A stretch of DNA of 64,000 bases, taken from positions 163,205,282 through 163,269,281 of the forward strand of contig NW_026542595.1 in the NCBI RefSeq assembly GCF_028750875.1. The letters run 5' to 3'. Below, in pieces: positions 35,501 through 46,500 of this stretch; the stretch's first letter is position 1, and each line of letters starts with the position of its first letter. This stretch comes from Macrosteles quadrilineatus. Lineage: Eukaryota; Arthropoda; Insecta; Hemiptera; Cicadellidae. Both the position numbers and the translations under genes were made by a program. The notes under the pieces were generated by a model that saw nothing but the letters and a program-made list of their open reading frames with translations, was not told where the DNA came from and ran no database searches.

Positions 35501-35727
35501 CTCTCTGTGGAAATAGAAGTTGTAGATAATAATATACAGTGTAATCCATTAATTATCCAACCAGTGTTTTTGCTGATAATTTACAACATTCATCTATCCA
35601 GGGTCCAGGTTATCTTGGGAATTTGTAATAACAAAACTGAAATACTGGAAGTAACATCAATTAAACAGTCTGCTTTGCATCTACCATCTTGAAGTATCCA
35701 GACAATGTCCAGTTTCCATCCTATGCT
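29540..35727 (-). CDS. Predicted single-pass membrane protein, unknown function (about 291 aa)
   Basis: Coding exons, transcript order: 35727-35685 (ATG inside), 35452-35360, 34854-34770, 31835-31707, 31050-30629, 29651-29540. Phases agree at every junction. The start is METGHCLDTSR with a good ATG context. Residues 13-50 are Pro/Gly-rich; 53-70 (AALSALTLLAFLFFLNVL) form one strong membrane segment. SCLKDSVNQTPGVVVMMMPT follows, then a basic Asn/Lys/Thr-rich region (115-254) and a C-terminus with three Cys (WFCNGQ, EPCAQ, KNCMN). There is no signal peptide at the chosen start. An upstream exon ending at 36698 is open in the same frame but has no ATG, so I treat it as 5' UTR. No family recognised; the LLAFLFFLNVLQSCLK stretch looks like an insect-specific membrane family, but that is from memory only. 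Confidence 0.7.
30263..30461 (-). repeat. tRNA-derived SINE, copy 1
   Basis: Read on the minus strand: A-box GTGGCTCAGTCGGTAGCG, B-box GGGTTCGGAACCTGG, then a body with ATCAGTACAG, GGCTCACTCCTTGCTTTGCTG and TATGTGGACAGGCAAATG. The body is shared with 43911-44107. It lies in the last intron of the minus-strand membrane-protein gene. Confidence 0.75.
31963..34199. mobile_element. Degenerate transposable-element region in an intron
   Basis: Begins AACTAGCTGTTATGCCCGTG and ends near ttttatataatagtatagat after acacatacagacagacac, a signature often seen at arthropod transposable-element ends. It has no open frame over 70 codons and encloses a palindromic insertion at 32405-32905. One nested element or several abutting pieces cannot be told apart. 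Confidence 0.4.
32411..32524. repeat. Hairpin-forming inverted repeat
   Basis: Left arm CGTACC..AAAAATGAGGTTTTGC, right arm GCAAAACCATTT..GGTACG, arms about 26 bases with mismatches, loop about 60 bases containing ctcgag and gttcgagacgaagtcgag. A second inverted pair, tatttttcaccacacta (32529) and tagtgtggtgaaaaaata (32888-32905), lies just to the right. Confidence 0.6.
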
Positions 35728-36011
35728 CTGCAAAAGAGAAATCTTTGTTTCTTGTTTATTTAATGTGACGAATCTCGTTATTGATGGTTTTTCTTGTCCA
35801 CCTTATGTCATTAATTATAGCAGGGCTTTGTTGATTCGAATGGTTATGTTGGTTTTAATTTCTATTCCAGTTTAAATTGCTACATATTTATGAAATTTTT
35901 ATTTAATGGTTTAATCTAAAATTGATAAAAATAGGAAAATTGTTTAAGACTTACTGTTCCCACTTACTCATATTCATAATATTTTGAACGTTCAGCTTTA
36001 AGAGCTTCTTA

Positions 36012-36352
36012 CAGTAGAACTCCGATTATCCGAATCAATTGGGACCAGACCCCATTCGGATAATCAAAAATTCGGATAGTCGGAGTTTTACAGGAATTCC
36101 GGGAATTTCCAAGAAAACTCCTCATTTCCGGTACTAAATGAATTTTTAATTAATAATAAATGAAATCAGAACATGTTTACAGTATACAATGCTCTTAGCA
36201 CAAGTGTTCTAAACTTGTTCTTAATAAAAATTCTTTGATATTTTCCAAACCTTATTATTACTGTAGCTTTACATTATTAAAATTGTTGAAATAAGCGATT
36301 CGGATAATCGGCAATTCGGTTAATTGGAGTTCGGATAATTGGAGTTCTACTG
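36012..36352. mobile_element. pogo-like MITE (341 bp) with TA duplication
   Basis: TA followed by CAGTAGAACTCCGATTATCC at the left, and GGATAATTGGAGTTCTACTG followed by TA at the right. The interior repeats ggataatc motifs in both orientations. It is the cleanest copy in the window of the family at 1861-2296 and 45813-46065. Confidence 0.85.
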
Positions 36353-36697
36353 TAATTAAATAAGCATCGGTCCTTGACCTAGGCTGTACCATGGGTGCTT
36401 CAGTAATCGCTACTTCTCTGTCCATTAAAAGAAACCCAGAGTAATACATTTTATGTAACCCGATAAGATCTTTGAAAATAATATGTACCAGCTAGAATTT
36501 TTACCTACACAATTAATTGTTATCAAGAATTAATACACAGAAGCTCCTTAACATTAAATGACAACTAAGATCATGTTATGTCCAGATCTACATGTACTTA
36601 CTAGTATTTTCCCTCCAGGAAATAATAATTTTATCAAATGAATTGAGTTTATTCCGTATAAATTAAACACATCTCGGCATTAACACATCGTACTCAC

Positions 36698-36760
36698 CGT
36701 ACTGGCTGATCTTCAGGTCACATCTGAACTCCAGGAACACGTCTGCTGGAACTGAGTGGT
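36698..36760 (-). other. Probable upstream (5' UTR) exon of the membrane-protein gene
   Basis: Ends in a good donor (tacg|gtgagt) at 36698. The frame that matches the next exon reads VPADVFLEFRCDLKISQY, with an in-frame TAA at 36773-36775 and no ATG. It is either non-coding leader or a coding exon starting at an internal acceptor (cactcag). The 5' limit is not determined. Confidence 0.45.
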
Positions 36761-37976
36761 GTTGCGGTTGTTAGTTGTCACCCTGCGTAACACTTCGTTG
36801 ATCTTTGCGCGACCCAGTTGTTTTCAATTAATGAGTCGCAGAACCATAATCAGCTGATCTCAACAATTATCATTAGTTTTTTTAAAGACTTTAGTCCTTC
36901 TGAGTTTGAGTTTGCTCTTCAGTAAGTTAGTATGTGTGTATTGGTACAACAGATAAAGCTATAGAATGGAACAAACGGAACTGGTTTTAATTTACTAGTA
37001 TTTAAACTTTAAATATCACTGTATAATCCGTAATCCTGGGATTATTATTCTTCTTATTATCACTCTCTCTTATTAATTATTATTCTTACAGCTATGTACT
37101 TGTTTAAACACACCGTCAATGATATTTGCGTTTGTTAAATAAAAGATGTAGTTTTTTATTGATTTTTTGTTACAAGGTTTATATACTTTTTTTAACTGGT
37201 TAGTTTTTACTCATAGTACATTACTGCTTTTGAAAAATCACACTATGTGATTCAAGATCAAAAATTATTGGTGGTTGATTATTTTTTCAACGGAAACCAC
37301 AGACTCAAATCATATCTACTCTCTTAAGGATACAACTAATTTTACAATAACTAGTTTTAGTGTCTTTATAATCATCACTCATAGTGTTGCAATATTGGTG
37401 AGCAAAACCACGGCACCATTGTTTCAAGTTTTGGGGGGAGGGGAAGGGTGTGTTTATTTCATGTGTCTTCCACGGTACAGTACTTAAAAATTAAAAGCAT
37501 TATACATAAAACTAATTTCTGTTACCACATATCTCATCATTATAACCGGCACTGTGTTTTTCTTCTCTGAAGCAATATCATACTCTAATGTTTATTTATT
37601 ACGTATTATTAATATTTCAAACTCAACATTAAATGTTAAGAGATATTTATTTAAACTCATGACAAATAGTCTCTGGCTAGAAAACCATTTTTTGAACAAA
37701 GAGACAATTATCACAAACCGGTGACTGTCTTGCACATCCGGGACCTACGGCAGTCTTAATCTCACTCTACACCAAGTAAAACACTATAACTGAGCATTAT
37801 ATAGATCCGCATAGCAATAAAAAAGTATCATAAAGAATAATCCGTTTAATTAATATTATTCTTCTGATACTTTAGGCCTAACTTGAGTTTTTATTGATTT
37901 TTAAAATCCAAACTATTCAAAACAGTCACCTTTTCATTGCCTTTGCCAACTTTTAAAGTAAAAAAATGCAAATTTC

Positions 37977-38917
37977 ATGAAGTTTGGCATTGAAAAGGTG
38001 AGCAACTTATTTCACGAGAGGATCACTGGAAATGTCGACACCAAGGTGGGTTGTAATATTTTTTTAGTATGTCATTTCAAATTACAAATTTAAAGTTTAG
38101 CACTTAAAATCCAAACAAAACCACTTGCGAGATTTCAGTGTAATTTGTGTTCTTATTGCAAATATCTGTGTTAAAATGTTTTATTGTAGACGTATGGCAA
38201 TTCTAACAAATAATAAGGAATGAGTAAATTCATTGGTTAGTAATAGTTTTCTTCTATCATGAAAAATTAAACTTCTTGCTATTGATCAGAAATGAAAAAG
38301 TTAAAGATTCTACATTGAATGTGTTTTATCATAAAGCCAAGTGTCAATAAATTATATCACTGATTAAGTTAGGAATTGTTTGTTTTGATGTTTAAACGGT
38401 TTGTACTTTTTCATACCTTTAGTAAAAATGTTAAACCATAGTTGAAATCTCAAAAGTAAATTTGGAATATTGGCCTAAGTTTTGCTAAATACAAAATGTT
38501 GAATTTGTTGTTTAAGTTTTGGAATTGACCATTGACTGTTTGATAAATCTACAGTGAAAACTAACTGTATTGTTATAGGCGAAAAACCCTGGAGAAAAAA
38601 TGGAAGAAGAGAAGAAAGAAGGTGTGAAACCTGAAGCAAACCCGCCTGCTGCGGACGATAAAAAGACGGAGGAAAACACTAATAAACCGGAACCGGAAAA
38701 ACCTAAACCTCAACAGACACCTCCTCAAAATCAAAACCAGTTTCAAAATAGGGGTCGTGGTGGGTTCCAGGGAGGGCGTGGAGGTCCAAGGGGTGGCCGA
38801 GGTGGTTTTGGGGGTAACTACGGGAGAGGCTATGGGGATTACCAAAACTACCAAAACCAAAACCCATATAACCGGTTCCAAATGCAAGGCAGAGGTGGAG
38901 GACGCGGATATTATTAA
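37977..38917 (+). CDS. Small RGG-box protein (135 aa), two exons
   Basis: Exon 1 37977-38045 (23 codons, ATG after an in-frame TAA at 37959, donor aag|gtgggt). Exon 2 38579-38917 (acceptor tgttatag, phase 0, ends TAA). The product starts MKFGIEKVSN, has a charged Lys/Glu/Pro region (about 24-65), a Gln/Asn stretch, then RGRGGFQGGRGG-type RGG repeats, a GYGDYQNYQNQNPYN segment and the end GRGGGRGYY. RGG boxes bind RNA and are arginine-methylation targets. There is no RRM or other folded domain, so it is either a short intrinsically disordered RNA-binding protein or the tail of a longer isoform using other upstream exons. No symbol can be given. Confidence 0.7.
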
Positions 38918-40060
38918 TCCTTAGTTAAGGATACCGACTATATAAAGTTATTAGTGTTCAGAGTCATCATTTTACTTTGGCTTTCCTCATAGCATACTGA
39001 GGTTAGCATGCTTCATAATTAGATAACGCTGGTATTTTATCTATCCTTGTTTTAATTAATGACTGTTGAAAGAACAGTACGTCATGTCTTTATTACTTTA
39101 GATTACAGTATGTAGTTAGTATAGAAAATAAGTATTTCTCAACATTTTAATGTTTCTTAGACTAAGATCTCGTACTTTATGTTTTATTTTATGCACAGTG
39201 GTCGAGTAATGAATTTAAACGCAGTTTTAACGATTTCTATTCGTGTATTTTTTTGATAGTGATTTGGAATATATACTGATACTAAAAACGGGTTTACTCT
39301 GAGTTATGGTTAAAAATTATCGCAAAATTTTGCTTTTAGTCTTGTTACTCCTAAGATTGTCTAATACACCTGGGTAAAATTACAGTTTTACTGTACTTTG
39401 ACACATATTTCACTTATTGTTTCCTCGTGATGCATTTCGATATTTTTTTATCTTATGCGATCTGGTACAGTTTTGATGATTCTTGTTGAAGATGCTTCAA
39501 TAATCTTACTTCATGCAGGATAGCGAGCTTTATCAGGCAACCAAAAATATAAGTTGATAATACTTTAAAACATGGGATGGTACAGCAAAACTTAATCTAT
39601 GCCACATTACATTTAGCTTAAAGTGTTTGATGTATAAGTGTACATAATCATTCACGTTAAAAATTCATCGCATAACGTTCTGCATATTCTACAATAAAAT
39701 TGTTTTAAAGGTTTTTCTAAGTTTGCTATAAGTATTTGTGTTATTTTACTATGTGGGTGGCATAATATTGTGTTTTCATTGAAATTAAACCCTTTGCCAA
39801 AATGTTTGCAAAAGATAGCATAGTCAATCAACGGTGTTGTCATTATTTAAAACAGAGTTTAACATTGCCTATGTTTATTATGTATTCACAATGTTTGGTT
39901 TATTATGAGTTTGAATTTCATCATCATTATAATGTTTTACTTTGAAGTCATTGCCTTTGTCGTTTCATCTCCTTTGGTGTTTTATGAAATTTATCTCAAA
40001 ATGTAGCGAAAGTGTTAGTATTTACCAATGTGCAATAAAAATATTTTAAAATTAGATTTT
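38918..40060 (+). other. 3' UTR of the RGG-box gene
   Basis: AT-rich and non-coding. AATAAA at 40034-40039 is a plausible polyadenylation signal for the gene ending at 38917. Confidence 0.4.
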
Positions 40061-40069
40061 CTTTGCGTA

Positions 40070-43000
40070 CTAACTCTTTTATTTTACAATCTAAAAGAGT
40101 CTATCTCATTTGTTTATGTGGGTATTTATTTATTCTCCAATTACTATACTGCAAGTAGAATCTTGAAGACTGTGAAAAAGTGGCGTCACTTATAAAATAT
40201 ATATATTTGTGAAAACACTAATCTTGCCAGTTCGTCTTCTTAGAGATGAATTGTACTGTCTTATTCATTATAAGTTGTCCTAATAAGAGTGATTAAAACG
40301 CGTTTTTTATTTTCAAGCAATTTTTTTACTTTTATTTATCTATTTTTTTGTTTTTTGAGCTGCAAGGGTGAAATAATATGAAAAGTTAATAAGAGAAACC
40401 CAATTTGGCTTTTTATGTTTTTAATGGTTGTTCATCAGAAGATTAAAACTCTGTTTTATCTCAGTACTTGAAACTGGTAATCATTTTATGGCATTTATAC
40501 TATCTTGAACAGGATAATTTTGAGTTATCTTGGAGGCCCATCATTAATTAATCTACTTTGAATTATCGTTCCAGAATGGTAAAAAACACAAGTTATTTTT
40601 ACCCATATAAACTGGTTGAAATTTGAAAATCATTAATTTGACATAATTTACCGTCACTTTGAAGTTAACAACAGTCTACTAATTGTGTAAAATTATGGTA
40701 TTTTGAGTTGCAATATTTTTGTCGTTTTATTATTGTCATCTTATGCGTGCTTGAATATTGTGAAATGCCTTCAGTGCACTAAAGCATCACTCCACAGTTT
40801 AAGAACTGCATTACAGCTCAAATTATCTGGTAAGAGTAATTTAAATGTGTTTTTTTGTTTTTTTTAGCATTTATTGTTCTGTATTCCAAAAGAAATATTA
40901 TCAAATGATAGGTACCGGTACAAAATCACCATAAGGAAGAAGAGTGAATTTTTTTATTGTGTTAATTTTTGTAAAAGGTCAAATTTTTAATAGGCCTGCA
41001 GACATGGCTGTCGCCTAGAATACATTTATTATCCGAAATGTTGATCCAATGTGGACTTTCAGTATTATCACATTGCACATTTTTATCGGAGATTGGTGAG
41101 AAGTGAACTTATGGCTCGGAAAGGTTCCGTGATCTAATCTCCAGACAAGCTGCTTCCCACTGTCCCTTTCCTGTTATTATTGTATTAATCATGTAATATT
41201 TATAATTTGAGATCTTCAAACTCCCAAAACACTTTGCGCAAGCGTTTATATGAAGAGGACTCACTTGATGATCCATTCATGTTTAAGTCTTATAAGTTTA
41301 CACCAGTGGTGCTAAGAGTTGACGACACTACCTGTTAAGAAAGGAATATCACTTCAGTGGTGTAGTAATAAAAGCTGCAGCGCCTCACATTTCTAAGACC
41401 CTCTACGGTACCGGTTTTAATGTTCACTAGTAAACACTTTGCTCGAAATCGAGCAATTGCAAAGAAGTAAAGTAGTTATTTAAAACAAATAAAAGTCCTC
41501 ATAATTTCCGATGAGTTTAAAAGACTCTACTCATAGATTACATACCTAACAATTCCATAAAGATATAATCAACATTTCATGTAAATATTTGATCATTTTT
41601 CAAAAAGCTCATCTAGTTTTATCAAATGTTTCCCACTTAGCCGTATTAGGTTGTCCGTGTTGATCTTTGATAATATAGTCTGCATGGTACCACCCATTGT
41701 CGCCAGTACGTTTACAAATTTCAGTAAATTTTTTTATAGCGATAACATTTTTTTTGACTAAGAACTACCTGATTTTCTGCATAACCTCTCTAACACAATT
41801 TTATTTGCATCAATTGGCATTCATTTGGCTAGTTACTGTTATATGGTAAATTATATTTACCTGAAAAATGCAGAATTGAAAAGCCTAATATCGTTCAGAT
41901 GGTTTTTTTGTTTCCTTTAAATGGGAATAATGTGAATCCTTCAATGATAACGATAGTAAACTTTTTTTTAATTAATGTTTCTTCTACTTGGTGGCGTTCT
42001 ATGACTTTGCTATGTTTCCACGGTTAACAAATCGGTTCTTTCAATGATTTATCAAGAAATACAGTACTATGTCAATTCAATTTTCTTATTTGATAAAATA
42101 TATATAAAATTGTTCAGGTTTTCTCGATTTTTTACATTGTAATATGTATGAATGTAAATTAAAATAGTAAATATTTAATTTCATCAAAATCAGTAAATGT
42201 ACCGGTACCCAATGCGTTTCATTGAATTGAAAAATAAATAACAGCAATTAAATTATACAGCTGATCAAAATGTAAACAATGATGTTCTTTGTAAGGATAA
42301 CATGGGAAATTTAATAGCCACTGGGGCAGAGCCCAAGGGACTTTTTCAAAAATGAAAGGTCAGTTTGCAAATCTACGCGACACGCTCTTTCCAATGAGAC
42401 GTCAATGGGAAAAATCGGTTAAGAAATGGTGGAGGAGTTCAACCGAGAAAGTTTCATGTAGCGTATTAATTATATAGATACATTAGATAATGTTGTTATT
42501 CAAAACCTTTTCCCCCTTTAAACCCTTCACCAGCATGGACAAACTACGCAATAATGTCACATTTCTTAACTTATTTTACCGTGTAAGTTCATGAAGAACA
42601 TTCTTCTACTAAAATATAAACTGAGTGATTTAAATTGTAATCAAAGTGCTTTGGAATAGACATTCTGTTATTCCTAATATCTCATAATACACAAACCTAA
42701 GAGCTTAGGCTTAGTTGGGTGGTATGTATAAACTCATCATATCACTGTTGTTTACAGTCCTTTCAACTTACATTCTTCCCTAATGGATGGGGTATGATTG
42801 GGTTATTTGCATTAGTGTTCTAAACAATATATATTTATTTATGAACAACCCAGCTCCAATCATTTCAAAAATATCTTCTACAAGGTCTTAGTAATATGAT
42901 TGATTCCTAGCTGTGTTAAAACTAGGTGACTCAATAAAATGTAGTATCTCTAAAACAGTATTGTATAAACTCAGGTAGGGGAAATAAAAACAAAATTTCA
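40070..43000. other. Intergenic region
   Basis: No gene seen. A transposon-derived piece at about 42310-42480 (gcccaagggactttttcaaa .. ttatatagatacattag) resembles the style of the element end near 34020-34200. Confidence 0.5.
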
Positions 43001-43020
43001 CTATAAATAAATAATTTATA

Positions 43021-43026
43021 TTTATT
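43021..43026 (-). terminator. Candidate polyadenylation signal of the secreted-protein gene
   Basis: AATAAA on the minus strand about 520 bases past the stop codon at 43543. The region is very rich in such motifs on both strands, so the exact site is uncertain. Confidence 0.3.
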
Positions 43027-43542
43027 TATGACCACACACACATTCATACAGAAGAGACAAACTATATTAACTTAACATTTATCAAATTATCGTTTCTAAT
43101 AGAAAACATCAAACTTATTGCGCAGAGTAACAGTGAACAACAAATTCAAATCAATAAATATTTTCTTTCAATAAATAAGTATAAAAAACTGTAAAAATAA
43201 ATAACAACGCAAATAAATAATAATCTAAATAAATAATGAAATCAATCTATCGGGATATTTATATACTTATTCTTAGTATATGGATTGGAAATTATTTGAT
43301 GACCTAGCACCTATGTGAATGGAAATGTTTTCTGCTTTGGTAGATAGCTATAAACTAACCACGGCTGGTGAGCGGAACTCACATCTTTCCAACATTCAGG
43401 AGCCTTATTCTGTTTCTCTATCCGTTTAACCTAGTGAAGAAGATGTTTCTCGATACATTCAGTCGACAATCACACATCACTTAATAAATAACAAGGGTGA
43501 CTGATGGGATGAAGGGGAGGGTGAGAGATCGGAGGGTGAGCA

Positions 43543-46500
43543 CTAGACTTCGTTACAAGTTAAGTAGAGCTGTCGACAATCGTCACCACTTCGCCCTCGT
43601 CTGCCGGCCTCGTAGAACTTGTCGAACGGCGCTTCGCCAGTCCTCTGCAGCAGGAAACTGGCTGCGTAACTGTTGAAAACAAACAAACTTATGTTAACTA
43701 TGTGGCAAAGTGGGTGTGGGTATTATTATATACCTTGCCTAACCTGAATAATCTATTGTCATCTGAAGACGATTAATGAACGAATGCTGTTTTATATCAT
43801 CAATCATGGTTGTGGTTCGGTTATGGTTTTGTGCCTCAAGATCTTATAAAGAACAGATCTGTGACGTGTTGATTTTTTGGGTTTTAAAGAGATTGGCAGC
43901 AAGTTTTAGTTTTACATTTGCCCGTCCACATAGGCCTCAGACCGGTGCCTGAAACGTATCCAGCAAAGGAAAGGGTGAGCCAGTACTGGACAAGGGTGAA
44001 GTGTACTGATAATTTTGAGACGCGGGTCACCAGGATCCAAACCCATGACATCAATGTATTTGCATCAACTCAATTGCGCTTGCGCCACCAACTAAGCCAC
44101 TGACTTGCCATATGCTAATAATTTATTCTTGGTTATTTTAAGTAATCTTAACAGTAGTTGAAAAGTAAAAATAAAAATTATAGAATTTTTGTTTCTAAAT
44201 AACTGATGTTTCTTACACCAAGTTGAAGTTTATCTCATAAAATAAAACTTTGTAACCAAACAAATTGTTATCACCAAAGAAGCAGTTAATGCGAACAAAA
44301 TATACTCAAACTTGTGGAATATGTGACAGTTTTTTTTTACTGGATTAACGCTCATTGATTGTTGAAGACCCTGATAATTTAGTCCTTCAAAATCATCATT
44401 TTTTGTTTCAATTTTACAAGGATATAATTAATTAATAGTAAATTTTGGATTTCCAATTGTCCGTGAATAAATGCACAAAGAATTAATACACATTGGACAT
44501 TGTCAGTTAAACTTATCAATTTATATTTACTCGATAATTTTCATTCATCTTTTAGAGTTTTGATATAAAGTCTAATGCTCTCTGCAAATTATGTTCCCTC
44601 CAACAAAGCTAGAATTAGTGTTGATTTTTTATTGAGATTTGAGTGAAGTAGAAGACTTACGTGGACAGTTGGCAGTAGATGGTGCTTGAACCATTCATGG
44701 AGTTTGCACATTCGTTGTTGGCCTCACAGATGTACTTCTCATGGCAATTGTCATCTGTTGTCTTCATCGTCCTAACGTATCCCTGTGATAGATAATAATT
44801 AGCTCACCTATAAAATGTTTACTGATGTAGTAGATCCTATTATGTCATTTTTTTGGGCGAACACACTACGGTTGAGGTGTGTAATACAATAGTCATAAGC
44901 AATAGACTTAGTTACCGCTGTGTAAATATTATATTTATGGTAAAAACACACTTGAAAGGTTAATCTGAATTTCAGCCAAGAGGAAAAACACCAAACAATT
45001 TCTGTTATTGTTTCTTTATTTTTTGGGGTTATTTTTATGAAGTTTACATAACAAAAAACTACCTTTACCTCAGACTTCCAATATAAACACTGACCAAGGG
45101 TTTGAAGCTCTGGATATAAAGCGAGATTTTCAACTGGTCGATTACAAATTATAACTGTACAGTGTTATTTATTTACAATACATAGTGACATATAAACTGG
45201 TTTCTGTGATAGCTTGAAGACCAATGGATCGCATTCATGTTGTTGCTTAATTTTTTTTGGATGTGTTTTACCAGTGTTTTCTTATATTTACACTTTATCA
45301 TTCCTACCTTGAGCAGACTCAAACTTGCGACGGCTGCCTCTGAGACAGAATCCTTCCTGCCGATGGATCTCGCAGCGATGGATCTATGGCTGAAGGATGT
45401 CTTGAGGGCATCCAGAAGGTTAACTACGATGTTGATAAACTGCAACACCAACATCTCTTTGTTTATTGGTTGTTACACTATGTGCATTTCACTTTTTGTC
45501 TCCAAACGATCTACAAAACTTCTAAACTTAATTATGTCTGCAATTAAGTAAACACAAATTAAAAAACAATTTTTGGTACTAAAAACTGGGTATAATCTCT
45601 AATTAGAGTTTTAGAGAGTAGCCAGCCCAAATGTAGACAAGATTTAACATAAATTTTATAGCATTGAATAAATTCTCATCAGCTCAATAATGGCAATTAA
45701 TGTGGCAGTTCAATAGCAGTTTTGTCAATTAATTTTTCATAAAATCGGTATGTGTTAAGTAAAACTTAGCATTTTAATACTAAACTATAAAAAATATAAC
45801 TTAACATTGCTACTGTAGAGCTCCAACCATCCGGTTCAAGGGGACTGACCTCATCTACATAATCAACCACTCAAATAAAAAACATCATAAAAAGACAGTG
45901 GTAGTAGGCAGATGACTTATCCTTGCCGGTCGATATGACACCCCAAAAGACTCGCTGCGAGATGGACACTTATAAATATGTAATGGATAACGCAAACTGT
46001 AATAAACCTGCTGAGTTTGTTTATTTCTTTTTCTCCTTTAGATGATTTGGATAGTTGGAGTTCTGTAAGTAATTCCGCCTAATATAGTATTTTGTAAAGG
46101 TTTTGTGTATGTACAAGACTCACCTCCCCAGCTTGCTTGGCCATGGTCGCTACTTGGTCCGGGTCCTTGGAGCCCACCACTGCTGACAGTACTGCCGCCA
46201 GGATACCCTAGCACCCACAACCACCTTTACATCCACCTCTACCCCTAAACACTACACGCTACCTGCCAGCCACATCCTCTGTACCCCTCATCGCAAACAA
46301 TACAATACAACTGATTATCGATCATCTCAGGTGGCTCATGTTTCTTCTGATTTATTCAGACACCCCGTTTTTTTATTTGTAGAGTCTAATTTGCGACTAA
46401 AACTGTTTGAATGTAACCGACATGGGCCTTAACAATGTGATAGAGATTAATTTATTTTCATTTTAGAAAAAAATTACCGTTATTTTTTAGTGTCTCGTGT

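Noticed and set aside
38573..38887. 104-codon minus-strand frame, Val/Pro/Arg-rich
   Set aside because: Antisense of the RGG-encoding exon.
43918..44103. 61-codon plus-strand frame
   Set aside because: Lies wholly within a tRNA-derived SINE copy.
45237..45551. 104-codon plus-strand frame
   Set aside because: Antisense shadow of the coding exon 45439-45308 of the minus-strand secreted-protein gene.
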